64,000 nucleotides of DNA from Merluccius polli (GCA_030340625.1 JAOPHQ010001150.1:84501-148500); one strand, 5' to 3'; counted from the first letter of the stretch, positions 44,985 to 56,590 are shown. Notes: generated from the sequence alone by a model not told the origin. Numbers and translations are program-made.

Positions 44985-45180
44985 GTCGATTGGCTGCGGC
45001 TGACACAAACAACCTTTTTCGACCAATGGCGTTCATGTGCATGCGCTAAACCATGCTGCGCATGCTTTTGATGTGTACAAGTGCTGAAAATAACAACCCC
45101 GTCTCCAGACTCTGGTTTGTGTCCTTGAATAGAAGCATTCATCTTATCCGCGCTTTATTACAACTGCGTTATAAGATCCA
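44985..45180 (+). promoter_or_regulatory. Candidate txnip promoter
   Basis: An inverted CCAAT box (ATTGG, 44989-44993) and a direct CCAAT box (45023-45027) lie 30 bp apart, about 275-310 bp before the start codon. A TATA-like TTATAAGA is at 45169-45176. Paired CCAAT boxes are also known from mammalian TXNIP promoters. I could not find a clean carbohydrate-response element (two E-boxes 5 bp apart). The transcription start is not determined. Confidence 0.4.
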
Positions 45181-45299
45181 AGCTAATCTAAATCTAATTT
45201 AAACAGTTAATCATAGTCGCTGCAAATAATTTAATACATTATTTTGAGTTTTGTTCACTATAATTGAACAGTTATAGGTAAATGTATGCCTAAGCAATC

Positions 45300-48200
45300 A
45301 TGGTTGCTATGACGAAGCGTGTGAAAACGTTGGATGTCATTTTCAACGATCCGAGCAAAACATTTTATTGTAGCGGAGAAAAAGTCGCCGGGAAGATTAT
45401 TGTGGAAGTAACCCAAGCGACTCGGGTCTTGTCTATGCGAGTCGTCGGTGTTGGCTGCGCTAAAGTGCACTACACCAAAGGAAAACAACGCTGCAGACAG
45501 GAGACAGAGTACCTCAAATACGAAGAGGTTGTTTTCCTGGACGACCAGCCAATCGGTAAGTTAGGTCACCAGCACTCAGATATCCTATTTGTTAGTTTGA
45601 AACCTATGCCCAAACTCGTTTAGTTATAGCCTACTTCTGGGTCACACGTTCATTTAAACCATTAGGGTAGCAAGTAAAAAAAAAAAATGGCTCTGGCGGC
45701 GGGTTAGTTTGTTTATCCAAACTTTTCAATCCACAAAATATCCGCGCCTGTCAATGTTTGTTGATATTTGTCATAACAGTGGCCGCCAATGTTGACAATT
45801 AAAATAGTAATAACAAGCTTAAAAATGTGTTGAACATTTTAATGTTGAAATGTTGAGTCGGTTGGAATGTCTTCATTCAGACATGTAAAACATTCTAGAT
45901 TTACGTGATCTGGAGGGTATACTACGAAGCTCGCTGAACATACCCAGGCTTTCTTTGGATAACCTGGATCGACAAATACGAAACTCGCGATCAGAGTTAA
46001 ACGGTTTCACGAAGCTCACTTACGAGTCACTTTGCCAAGCCAGGTTTTCCGCTTTAGTTTCAATGCGCGTTCACATATAAAGGGCGTAACCCAACGTTCA
46101 CCTTGACGAAATGGATCCGATGGAGCGAACACGGGCTATGTAGGCTATGTCACTCAGGAGGAGCAATGATTATGAACTCATACGAGGAGTCAAAGAAGCA
46201 AATAACGGCAAGGGGCAATACAGTTGCCCATAATAAGGCTAGGGAGGCGTGCTGGCAAAAAATAGCAGATTCTGTGAATGCGTGAAAAGATTCTGCATAG
46301 CCTAATTGTCTAAACATAACTATGCCAAATGCAGAATTGTTCACCATTAATCCCAATAGAGTGCATATGATTGCAAAAGCAACCTCCAACTTGCTTTATT
46401 GTGTAATTTAGGGAATTCATTTCAAATACATCCTGTAAGAAACATATTGCATGTGCTGGAAGGTAGCGACGGTGGTGTGGTGGATTAGTATGTGAGCTGA
46501 ACGCCAGCGACCGGGGTTCATATCTTGCCTGTCCATCATCATGCGAGCCTTTTACCCCCATCTAGATTACCAAACTGGATAATTCCATAACATTACTGAA
46601 TAAGTATTTCATATGACATAAGAAATAGAATTTATTAAACTACACATTAATGCACTTCACTTGGGAAACGAACCCAACACGCAAAAAATCTCAAGACTGA
46701 CGCGCTACCTCCACTCTACCACTCATTCACGTAAACAGGCGTTTTCTTTTACCTACAAGTTGATAAAATCCTTCCTTGACAGTTTGTGTTGGCAAAAAGC
46801 TGGGAAACACCACAAACATATTTAGCAATGTATTTAGGGCAGCTACAACCTTGCGTATCGCAAGGCACACTGTATTTTTGCTTTTATTTTCGGCATCACC
46901 AACTGTATGCAAATATGTACCCTTGGCAAAACATCGCAGTGAAACACAGACACACTGCGCAACAGTAAGCGCACGGCTTCTTTTTGTAGCATTGCCTAAA
47001 TAAGTTCCAAAAAGGACGATCAAATAGCGAATACCCTCTAATGAGAACCTGTATCTCTCATAAAGAATATCCTCAGGCAATGCCAAGGGATTAGCCTAGT
47101 CCTAACTAGACCTTCGTACTCATTTCATTCATACTCATGGTCTAGAACTGCTATAGAGACAAACGATTTCTCACTTGAAGGCGGGTGCTGTTGAAGTTTA
47201 AAACCTATTGGCTCTGCCCAGTGCCACTCTGGATCTGCCTTAACCAATCGCTAACGTTTGGTCGTGACGTATTTCATGCGCCAGAAACCACGTTGCGCGC
47301 AGTATACAAATGGCAGATGCAGTGAGCATTAGCATTAGCCTGGTTCCGCCCGCCTCCGTACTTCCGCTCAATAACTGAAATTCGCGCACGACCTATACGT
47401 CACTGTTCTCAGGCCGCGCCTCCTGTTCGCTGATTGGAAGGCACATTTGAGGGAAAAGAAATCGTTCTAACATACAGCACTCCCAGACCTAGTACTGAAG
47501 TGAAATGAAAATTGAGCGGAAGTACGGAGGCGGGCGGAACCAGGCTACCAAGGGATCGGATCTGTCCCGAAAGGGGAAAAAGGAGGGGCTAGGAAGCGGC
47601 GCTCAGCTTTAAGAAGCCGATCTAATCGGAAAGTCTTAGCTGAAAACCTCCTCCCGACCAGGTTTGGTTGCCAGCATAAGTTACCATGGTGATATAGCGA
47701 TGCTAAAAGAGAGCGACTTTCGTATGATAGCTAACCCAGGCTTTGAGCGCAACATACCTCGCTAACCCACTAATCGAGCTTCGTAGTACACCCCCCTGTA
47801 GAAGCTGCTAGTACATCTACCCACCACAACACACAACTAGAGCGCCAATTACGGTCCCTGATCTCTGATCCAAATAAGGTCATGACCAGATATGGATGTT
47901 GGGACGTGCATCACATTTAAGAAACACAAACTCTGCATAATAACAGGCATTTAATATGTTATGAAATACCTTTATTCAGACATGTGTTTTGGGCGACAAA
48001 AGGTGCCCAATGCAAATTAATTTAATTTGTGTAACTATAGTTGGGTTAATGGCACCCAGTTGCTCATTGTGCTGTTCAATGTAATTAGGTTCAATAAATA
48101 TGCTGTACAAATTATAATAGAACATATCTAAGTTTTGTGGAGAAGTTTTTTTTTTGAGTGAATGTCCCTCGCTGACTGACTGACTCACTCACTCCATCCT

Positions 48201-50894
48201 GTCCACATTGTTGAAAATACTGGCCACCAGATCAATTATCCCTCTGGCGGCCAAAAACTGTTTTATTTTTATGTTCATTTTCTAATGGTTGGGGTAAGGA
48301 TTAGAAGTTATGAAACTGTGGAAATGGTTGTAAATAGCCATGTTTCTTTACCCTAAGTACAAAAATTAATAAATATGGTATTTGGCGTGCGGTAGTGACC
48401 CCAAACAGACCCACCAAAACTCACTCCAAGGTTTTTTGAAAAGTTGCCAGCCCTGAAAGTCGTTTTTACAAGTCAGAAATAGGCCTACACGCAAGACCCA
48501 CTATGACTTGGGCCGCTGATTCGCTCTCAGCTTAAGATCTCTTTATTCCAGAAATATCTTGCTACTGAAATGCTTTGGATGAACATTGTGAGGGATGAAA
48601 TTATGCTAGTTTTACTCTGTACATACATAATGACAGAGCCTACAATGTTTTAATATTTGTAGCCTACTCAAAGAGATCTGATTGCAACATCATTGATATT
48701 TTCTTTAACAGATGCCGATGGATCAGTAATGTTGAGGCCTTGCAATACATATGAATACAGATTTGGATTTGAGCTACCCCAGGAAGGGTATGTTGTGTCC
48801 CCTGAGTTAACTAAAAATTGAATAGTAGCCTATCACACCCAACATGTTTGGTAGGTTATTTTAATGGCTGATTCCTCTTATCCTCACAGGCAACTGGTGT
48901 CATCCTACAAGGGAAAATTTGGCTCTATCCAGTACTTTGTTAAAGCCTCAATGGAGAGGCCAGGCCAGCCTGCGCTTGAGTGCAAGAGAACCTTTGAAGT
49001 GGAGGAACCCCTAGATGTATGCACACCAGACCTGTTGGTAAGTTAAGCCATCATCAAAATAACATGTGCCACACCTATATCTTAAGCAACAATGCTGTCT
49101 ATGACAGTGCTTTTCAAATAGTGGTTTCAAAAACAGTGAACAATAAAATAAGACTAGCCAAAGTGTTTATCCACAAGAGAGAGTTTGAAGCCAGCTGGTG
49201 GTCGGGGATAAAAAAAAAGGTACATCTGAATGAAAGAAGCAGCAAGGGTGGTAGTGGTGGCTGTCCTAATGCCATTGACACAATCTAAACTGAATCTTTG
49301 CAATATTGGCAGCCTACCCTATAAAGTTACCCCATTAAATTGGAAACTGTCAGGATTTTACAAAATTTACCAACTTTCTTCTTAGCTAATATGGGCTCAG
49401 TTAAACATATTTGGGTTTAACTGGGTTTCAACAAAAGCCAGTGCAACGTCTTTATAACAGACATTCAATTCTCTGGGATGCATTTCAAATCAAGAGGTCA
49501 GTTTATCAAAAATAAAACTTCTGATTTCAGATTTTTTTGTTTAACTTTCATAAAATATATATGTAACATTAGCTGGCAATCGTAATAATAATTACAAAAC
49601 TAATTTGATCCCTCAATCATTCATTTTCTAACCAAAACAAAAATATTTGTGGATTCATGAGAGGAACACTGGTATGTTTTAAGCCAGCTCTTTTTTTCAG
49701 TCGCCAACAGGTGGTACAAAAGAGAAGAAAGTGACCTGCATGTTCATTCCAGATGGCCAGGTGTCACTCAGTGCCAAAATTGACAGACGAGGCTTCTGCG
49801 AGGGAGAGGATATCTGCATCAATGCCAAGTTTGAGAATACCTGCTCTCGCATTGTTGTACCCAAAGCAGCCATTACCGCCAAACACATCTACCAGGCCAA
49901 CGGTCGGACCAAAGTTTTTCACCAGAAGCTTTCCTCGGTTCGTGGCAACCACATTATTTCTGGCATGTGTGATGCCTGGCAAGGAAAAACCATTCGAGTG
50001 CCCAAGATCAAGCCATCCATGCTGGGCTGCAATATTATCCGTGTGGAGTATGCCCTAATGGTGAGTTTTTTTTAATTTTCTTATTATTTGCATTTAGTCA
50101 TTTAGTCATGCATTGATCTAAAGCGACTTACAGGTGAGGCTGAGAGCAATCAAAGTATATGACACTGGTTATTAGAGGACCACAGAGGGTGGGCGAGGAC
50201 GTAGGGGCGAATAAGAGATGTGATGTGGGAGGGTGAAGAGCCAGTAACCTGAGGCTGCCACAAGTAGCCAGTGGAGTGAGATGCAATGTCTTGACATGTG
50301 CAGGCTTATGTTGGTCATCTGCATAGGTTTAGCAGTACGCACTGGTTGTTATATATTCATTAACAAATCATAAGGTTCAGGTTGTTGACTTGGCATAATT
50401 CAGACAAGTCGCTATTATAAGCAATTGAACCAGAAAGGAAGCACTGACAAGTCTAAACAATGTTTCCTCTAGATCTATGTCCACATTCCAGGCAGTGAGA
50501 AGTTGATCCTGGAGTTGCCCTTGGTCATTGGAACAGCTGGCCTAGGAAGTCGCACCAACAGCATAAGCAGTCAGGATGGATCAGTAAGCAATTCATCCCT
50601 GAGTTGGGTGTCCTTGAGAATGCCATCAGTACCACCTAGTTATTGTGACCTGGAACAGCCTCTTACACCATTGCTGGATGACTTTGACGGGGATGACAGC
50701 CCAATTTTTATAACCACACCAGCATTCCAGTTCCAACCACCACCAGTATACACTGAAGTTAGTATGAGTTCATGACTTGATCATTTTCTAGATACAAAAT
50801 GTTTGCATGCCAATATATAATCTAACCTTTTCATTTTTGGTCATAGGTTGATGAAGCGTACAATGGCAAGCCACAAATGCTACAAGTCTGCTGA
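45300..50894 (+). CDS. txnip: Thioredoxin-interacting protein (alpha-arrestin)
   Basis: Alpha-arrestin that in vertebrates binds and inhibits thioredoxin and promotes glucose-transporter endocytosis. Six exons: 45300-45555, 48712-48787, 48890-49037, 49701-50060, 50473-50757 and 50847-50894. All junctions are GT-AG and in phase, giving 390 residues, against about 391 in mammalian TXNIP. The arrestin N domain spans about residues 8-155 (IFNDPSKTFYCSGEKVAGKI; YEYRFGFELPQ) and the C domain about 170-300 (CMFIPDGQVSLSAKIDRRGF; NTCSRIVVPKAAITAKHIY). Cys250 in ISGMCDAWQGK matches the thioredoxin-bonding cysteine, and Cys65 its partner. PPSY (334-337) and PPVY (370-373) are ubiquitin-ligase docking motifs. 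ATG 45300 has A at -3 and G at +4. Exon 5 ends with an unusual GTTAGT donor. Which fish paralogue this is cannot be told. Confidence 0.96.
46103..46285 (+). pseudogene. Harbinger Myb/SANT-like accessory protein fragment
   Basis: Residues IMNSYEESKKQITARGNTVA and HNKAREACWQKIADSVNA match the first part of the Myb/SANT-like proteins encoded beside Harbinger transposases, which help the transposase reach DNA and the nucleus. Only about 45 conserved residues are present before the stop at 46283. Confidence 0.7.
46458..46740. repeat. Two opposed tRNA-like segments inside the Harbinger remnant
   Basis: Plus strand 46458-46530 has an A-box-like TGGTGGATTAGT and a B-box-like GGGTTCATATC. Minus strand 46658-46740 has GTGGTAGAGTGG and GGGTTCGTTTCCC. 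Both have roughly tRNA spacing, but no clean cloverleaf or CCA-adjacent acceptor stem could be confirmed, so these are called tRNA-like rather than tRNA genes. Confidence 0.45.
46727..47086 (-). pseudogene. Harbinger transposase N-terminal fragment
   Basis: Contains ALPEDILYERYRFSLEGIRY, SRALTVAQCVCVSLRCFAKG, GDAENKSKNTVCLAIRKVV and LLNMFVVFPSF. This is the helix-turn-helix N-terminal region of HARBI1-like transposases. It stops before the DDE domain. It is inserted antisense to txnip. Confidence 0.85.
47336..47547. mobile_element. 212-bp MITE with perfect 37-bp inverted repeats
   Basis: TAGCCTGGTTCCGCCCGCC starts a perfect 37-bp inverted repeat whose partner ends GGAACCAGGCTA. It is nested at the edge of the Harbinger remnant. 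No longer TSD was seen; a TA dinucleotide at each end is possible. Confidence 0.85.
50085..50200 (+). repeat. SINE/LINE-tail-like repeat in txnip intron 4
   Basis: GCATTTAGTCATTTAGTCAT followed by TCTAAAGCGACTTACAGGTG resembles the common teleost 'AAAGCGACTTACA' tail shared by SINEs and L2-like LINEs. Confidence 0.55.
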
Positions 50895-51517
50895 ATCACA
50901 AGAACAAAGCCATTACAAGCCACCTTTTTCCAATTTGGCAAATTCATTTTATCGTATTACAGAGCATGGTCTTGGATCTTTTTGGTGGTTTAACTATTAA
51001 AAAACATGCAGTCACTACAATTAATTAACAATTAATGATGATAAAAAATGTGTATGTAAAACAATTGTTGGTTTGTTAGTTTTTACTTTTCATAATGGAT
51101 TGTCAGCAAGCACGTGTCATTTAAAAAGCTGTTTTTAAATGACAAATTTCTTCTTGCTATGATCTGACATATTGTCAGAAGAATCATGGTTGCTGTTTCT
51201 TTTTAAGCAATATTTGATTTATATGCTATAGCACTTTTTGATTAATGTATTTTGCTCTACTACTGCCGACCAGAATGTTAGTTTGTGTTCAATTCTTTCA
51301 GAGACCAACAATACGCCACCTGAAATGCCCAGGTGCTGGGCATTTAATGAAAGTTCAGTGTATATGCAGTTTGTCCAAGAAACATTTCCCAGTGGAACAC
51401 CTTGTGGTGGTCTGATATTTTTGTTCAACAAACCCACTGATTAAGATAAAATATGTATACTTGGTGATTTGTACATACCATATTTTGTATAAAACCCTAT
51501 GGGTAAGTTTTTTACGA

Positions 51518-51523
51518 AATAAA
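51518..51523 (+). terminator. txnip polyadenylation signal
   Basis: AATAAA about 625 bp behind the stop codon; cleavage is expected some 10-25 bp further on. Confidence 0.75.
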
Positions 51524-51644
51524 AGCAAGAAAACATTGGTGTTTCCTTTTAATGTGAACCACACAGAGTAGGCTTTCAAGCACACATCTTGTTTACAGCT
51601 CTATGGTTATATTCAAGGGCATAACCGTTGGTATAGACATTTGG

Positions 51645-51659
51645 GGGGGGGGGGGGGGT
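51645..51659. repeat. Poly-G tract
   Basis: About 15 consecutive G residues downstream of txnip. Confidence 0.9.
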
Positions 51660-51887
51660 TCCAAATGAGAGCCCTTCCCCATATGTATTTTTTTTCCATC
51701 TCCCAAGTCCATCTACCACAATTCTATGATATTTATATATGAAAATTTGCACATGTAGAACATAGCTTTGAGGACTACAATGACCATTTCAATTCACAGT
51801 AGTGAGTAGTCTGTGATTTCTCCGAGATAGTGGCTGCCCCTCCATCTTTTGTTTTGGTCAGTTGCTTACTGTTTACTAGTCCGGCTG

Positions 51888-52346
51888 CCGGTGTTGTATC
51901 GAGCTCTGTTTCCCCGTCGAGATGTGTTTCCCCTAGTCCAGCTTGGAGTATTACTGTCAGATATTGTTCCCCCTCTGTTCAATATGAAAGGAGGCTCACA
52001 GATCTTTCAAATGCATACTGCTGACTTCTTTCCCCACAACAGATAATTCCTGTGATTTTCAGGCTGATATTACATTTGACCATTTAAAACAGGGGGAACG
52101 CATCCTGACAGCTTGGAATATTACTGTCAGATACTGTTCCCCCTCTGTTCAATATGAAGGTAGGCTCACACGTCTTTCAAATTCATACTGCTGACTTCTT
52201 TCCCCACAACAGATAAGTCCTGTGATTTTCAGGCTGATTTTTGTGAACGTGCGCTTCCTTCGCCCTTCGGGCCATTTCGGACGGGGGCGGGACTAGGGGA
52301 AACACATCTCAACGGGGAAACAGAACTTGATACAACACCGGTCCTG
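51888..52346. mobile_element. Fold-back MITE with internal direct duplication
   Basis: The outer arms, GTGTTGTATCGAGCTCTGTT with AGATGTGTTTCCCCTAGTCC (51891-51940) and GGACTAGGGGAAACACATCT with TTGATACAACACCGG (52288-52345), are inverted repeats. Between them, the block CAGCTTGG.GTATTACTGTCA to TGATTTTCAGGCTGAT occurs twice with a period of about 170 bp (51940-52068 and 52108-52242). No ORF or TSD was found. Confidence 0.75.
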
Positions 52347-52498
52347 CTGTCTCCGCTTTTTAGGTAACCTTTTTTCCTCCATTTGTTCTCCACTGACTGA
52401 CCAAAAAACCCGTCAGATGACCATCACAGCAGAACTACGTGAGGTGGATTAGAACGTTAGAAATGGGAAGCAAGTTTTCTGGTCTAATCAGTTTCTGT

Positions 52499-52826
52499 GT
52501 TTAGGTTAACAACAGATCTAGGCACAATAAAGTAATTACGTTTGAAATGTTTAAACAGATGTTTAACAGTGTATGGTCAAGATTAAAGTTTGCGTATGAT
52601 GTAACCAAAGAATAGAATTCGCTGAAGCCTAGGAAATAGTATATAAAGGCCCTGACCAATGTCGGGCCATCGTTGAGTGGCCCTAGTTTTTGTGGTGTAT
52701 GCCGCACGTTGGCACTCATCTGCCCTTGTCAGTGGCTTTTCCGCATGTTTAGTCAGCGACGGAGGCCGTCGGTGAAACAAACGGAAATTAAAAGGGGCCA
52801 TAAAAAAGGTTTCTTATTTTCACTAC
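52499..52826 (+). mobile_element. Possible solo LTR
   Basis: TGTTTAGGTTAAC at the start and TTTCACTACA at the end give TG...CA limits. A TATATAAAGG box lies at 52638 and an ATTAAA signal at 52788, with a T-rich stretch after. TGGCCATCTGGAATG follows, where a primer-binding site would begin. No matching second LTR is visible, so this is tentative. Confidence 0.4.
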
Positions 52827-53738
52827 ATGGCCATCTGGAATGAACCAACTGAAGACCAGTTGATCAGCATGATTCAGGAGAGGCCAGCTCTGTAGGGCAT
52901 TACAGAGAAACGTTATTCCAACGGAGTGGTGAAAACAGTTCTGTAATGTTGGATGTGGCTGATTGTTCCTTTGAAAATGTTAAAAATATCTGTTATATGT
53001 CATTAATCTCGATAGCAGTTGGCACTACAAGCCACTGTTAACTTGCACTGTGGTACGTGAATAGGCTATAGGTTGCGTTTGACATGACGGTTTGTAGTTT
53101 CCTTTTGGATACCGACTTTCTCCAAAAGAGTGATAGCCTACTTTTAATTATCGAACAGGGAAACGTTCAAAACATGGATGTATTAAAGAATGCTCCAAAT
53201 TCACATCAAGACACCCCCACCTATCATAATCCCCCTCATTTGGATTAAAAAGTGAAAATCCATTATGATTGAACATAGGATATTTTGGTGAAAGGACGGA
53301 GCACAAGCTCGTCTTCACTAGGCTGAGATTGAGGGTTGAGTCCATCTGTCTTTTTCACCGGCACGATTGTTATTAGAAAATGCTGAGTTGTACTGCAGAT
53401 TTGATAAAACCCTTTACTTTGATAAAGGGTACTTGCAATAGCACTTCTTTGGCAAGAGTAAACTGCAGCTTTTTATCAGACATATTCTCGATATTCTCGA
53501 AGTAGCTACATTACGACAAGTGGTGACTAAGAGTGATGTGAAAATGGTAGGCAAACGCTTCTGTGTTTCATGTATGTATCATAATGGTTTGTATATCCGC
53601 AGTTTCCCTATTTTGAATGACGAATACAGACTACGCCGCCTGCTGGTGTAGAGGTATTTTCTCTCACCCAGGCACAGAATGTAGGTACTAATTTGCCGTT
53701 GGCAAGGTTCAGCTTCTTAGCAGAATGTTGGAGCTTCA

Positions 53739-54228
53739 TAGCCTGGCAAGCCAGACCCACATCAGAAAGATGTAGGGTCCGGCATTGCTCCATTGGCAGT
53801 GTGGGTGGGATAAACGGTTGTCTTTCAAGTTCCCTCTGCACGCAATAGGATAGCGCTACAACCAATCAGAGCAACGAAGAAGGTGACGTAGTCAGAGCGA
53901 CGGAAATTAGTCCATGGGGAAGTGTTCCGTATGGTGGATTGTGGAAGAATAGTGAAATAAAATGTTAACTTCAAGTCTTGAAGAGTCGCGGCCAAAGCCG
54001 AGTCGAAAGACAGCTGTTCGCCAGCAGCAGCAGCCATTGTTTACCTCTAACACGGAACCGTCGCAACTCTGTCGTTATTAGGTAGCCCGGCTTCCGATTC
54101 CGCCCCTCACGCTGTGATTGGCCTGACAGATTTTCTGTTTCCAGCACCGAAAAACGACGACGAAGGGCTAGACCTCCTGGCTGCAAATTACATTTGCTGC
54201 CGCTAGGGGCATCTAGATTTCTAGGCTA
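53739..54228. mobile_element. 490-bp MITE with 9-bp TSD
   Basis: Starts TAGCCTGGCAAGCCAG and ends TTTCTAGGCTA. It is flanked by the exact 9-bp direct repeat GGAGCTTCA (53730-53738 and 54229-54237). The terminal inverted repeat is short (TAGCCT.G). A TSD of 8-9 bp allows hAT or Mutator-like origin. Confidence 0.85.
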
Positions 54229-54299
54229 GGAGCTTCAGAGACTGTTGTGCTGAGGGACACAGATTGCTGGATTGATCATAAATTGCAGGGCCTTACGCA

Positions 54300-54575
54300 A
54301 AGCAGCACAGTCAGTGTATAGGCAGAGCTGACACGGACAGCATGTATAAAATAAGATGGAACATATCCTGTACAAAGACAGCTGTTGATAATTGACAGAG
54401 TTCTAGGTCCTACAATGTCAAAAACCTCTTTATAGAGGCGTGATTGAACAATATCAAGGGAGCAGGTTGTGGGTTTCATATGGTAAACTATTTTCATTAG
54501 AAATGAGAGGGACACAGGCTCAAACTGACGTAGGACAGCAGTAATGACAGGAGAGACAGAAGGATCATTAGTCAA
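54300..54575 (-). pseudogene. LINE reverse transcriptase fragment (Rex1/L2-like)
   Basis: Residues FLMKIVYHMKPTTCSLDIVQ and SRLYKEVFDIVGPRTLSIIN, then TGYVPSYFIHA, match the segment just before the RT palm in Rex1/L2-like LINEs. It then runs into unrelated sequence. Only about 80 codons are preserved. Confidence 0.65.
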
Positions 54576-55164
54576 AGGTGGACATGTTTAAAGAAGGCAT
54601 GGCAACTAAAGGAATCTAGCATTTACATCCATCCAGACAATCCCTCCATTGCTGGAGTCAGGTCTTCAACACGGTACTTTGCGCCATTTTAGGCTAATCT
54701 TCAGAGCTGACAGAAACAACAGTCCAAACTTGCCTCACACTACCAAACCCTGCCCACTTCTTGGAAACAGAGGTTGTGTAATCCATAAAGATGGATATCC
54801 TCTTACAGTGATGAAGGAAGGGGTAGACCCAGGACATGTCCACAGCACGAGCTAGGATTTTATTCTGGACATGAAAGAAGTGCACTATAAGGCAGATGAG
54901 TTTCTCCCGCCTTTGGTTGAGCCCAAAGGGTATTGTGTTACAGTGGGCTCAGTTGAGTAGGGACACAAAATTTGTAGGACGCGAAAGACCCTTTTGGTAC
55001 TTCACCTACCTGAACGTTGTTTCTTCTTGACCTTTTCTCTAAGTCTTAGGTAGATGTTTCACCTGAGTCAAGACCTTTTGGAGAGGGTTGCTATGGTCTG
55101 TGCTAGCAACCCCTAGCTTCTTAAGTCAAAACATATTTTGAGATTGATCCAAATTCTATATATT

Positions 55165-55220
55165 ATATGGAATGTATTAAGATTAAGATTAACTTTATTA
55201 ATCCCACATTGGGGAATTCT
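55165..55220 (+). repeat. LINE/SINE tail-like motif
   Basis: AAGATTAACTTTATTAATCC then CACATTGGGGAATTC resembles the 3' tail common to several teleost retroposons. A relative in opposite orientation lies at 58467-58500 (GTGAATTTCCTGTTGGGACC, AATAAAG). Confidence 0.45.
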
Positions 55221-55679
55221 TTTATCACTCAACTGTTGTACTAATTGTTGGCAGTGGTGGCACAGCAAGCTGCGAAAGTACCCGGAAGGGGCCACAGACA
55301 ACTGGTGTGTACTCACAGCAGTATTGCCAGAGCTAGAACCAGACTAAGTGGGCCTACCAATTGGAGGCCTACTCTGCCATGGATGAAGATGCCAAAGAGT
55401 CATACTGCTACTCAAATTTGAAGCCAAAGCAGCGCTGAGGATGTCGGGGAGATTATCATCTTCCAGCACCACCAAGCTGCTGGCCAAGTGGCAGGTGCCC
55501 AAGGAGGTGCAGAGGAAGATGGGGTAACCTATGAGGACACAGACCTACCACCTCAAGGAGTGGAATGAACGAGAGACAACCCAACCAGGGGTGTGCCAAA
55601 TGGCAGAAGACAAAAAGGAAGTTGGCCTGCAGCAATTAGCCAAGCCAAAAATGCTGAACCTTCAGCAACATCCTGAGCG

Positions 55680-55950
55680 GCAGCAACAGGATTCACCAGC
55701 TGTGTGAGGAGCTGCCGGGGATATTCCAGGAGGGACGGGGAAGAACTCACAACATCCAGCACACCATCCGGTTGAAGGACCCTACCTGAAAGGCTGAAAA
55801 AAGCACACTCACCAGTCCAAGTAATGTTGGAATTAGGGGTGATCGAAACCTTGGCCAGTGAGTGGTCCAATCCTATGGTCATTTTGACCAAAAAGGATGA
55901 CACACCCTGCCTGTGTATAGAGTTTACACAATTGAAGGCTGTGATGACCC
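55680..55950 (+). pseudogene. Ty3/gypsy reverse transcriptase fragment, decayed
   Basis: In pieces of different frames: LCEELPGIFQEGRGRTHNIQ, then HTIRLKDP, and MLELGVIETLASEWSNPMVI with LTKKDDTPCLCIEFTQLKAV. This is the start of a gypsy RT domain (compare the family pattern E-x-GVI-x-x-S-x-S-x-W-x-S-P-x-V). Stops and frameshifts interrupt it, and the YxDD box is missing. Confidence 0.72.
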
Positions 55951-56261
55951 CTCCCTCTCGGTGTGTGGCTGCTGGTGTGTTTTTCCTCTTCCTGGTTCTG
56001 TGTAGGGGGCAGTCCGAGTGGCAGAGGTATGTCTGGAGGATGAGACAGACCTGGACCAACTCTTCCTGATTGATATATAAGATGGCTAGAAAGTCAGTTC
56101 TGGCTCTCTCTCCTCCCATCTAGCAGGACTTTGGTTTGGTTGTGTTCTGTTGGTTTTGTTTTTCACTTTACACTGCGCCTCCTACCTCCTCAGAAAAGAG
56201 TTTGACCTCAAGACCTAACCTGGAGGACCATATCATGAAGGACAATAACGCCAGAGTGAGT

Positions 56262-56370
56262 CACTACAGCCATTCAACTTCCTCATCCAACCCAAGGCAG
56301 GGAAGGCCAACCTGCTGGCAGACTACCTTTCAAGGTTTGCTAATATGGCTACTCCAGGACAAGGGGAAAG
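56262..56370 (+). pseudogene. Ty3/gypsy RNase H C-terminal fragment
   Basis: In the frame of bases 56265 onward: LQPFNFLIQPKAGKANLLAD then YLSRFANMATP, the end of the gypsy RNase H domain (pattern A-G-K-x-N-x-x-A-D-x-L-S-R). The sequence between the RT and RNase H fragments is deleted or unrecognisable. It is most likely the same dead element as the RT fragment. Confidence 0.7.
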
Positions 56371-56590
56371 TAATGTGGCAGATCACCCTACCACTACATA
56401 ATGTATACATATTACACTTATAATTTCTCACGTTAATAGTCGAGCTGTTTATGTATGTGGGTGCACACACATACGTTGGCGATCGCATTACACACAGCGT
56501 AGAATCTGTTTATTCACTATTTATTCAAGATATACACATATGACAGCATAACAGCAGCTGCCGCTTCCGGGTTGGCGAGAGAACCCAAGG

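Larger units (their letters stand above)
45912..47797. mobile_element. Harbinger element remnant in txnip intron 1
   Basis: Inverted ends GGGTATACTACGAAGCTCG (from about 45914) and CGAGCTTCGTAGTACACCC (to about 47793). It holds a Myb-like ORF on the plus strand and the N-terminal half of a transposase on the minus strand, in convergent arrangement. The DDE catalytic part is absent, so the copy is not autonomous. CTG occurs at both outer edges and may be the 3-bp TSD. Confidence 0.8.

Noticed and set aside
44930..45020. Possible carbohydrate-response element (CACATG, CACGCG)
   Set aside because: The E-box-like words do not have the 5-bp spacing and palindromic form required.
46458..46530. Functional tRNA gene
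   Set aside because: Only box-like words are present; I could not draw a full cloverleaf with paired acceptor stem.
49019..49288. ORF continuing from txnip exon 3 into intron 3
   Set aside because: It reads through a normal GTAAGT donor at 49038, and the downstream exon at 49701 joins in frame.
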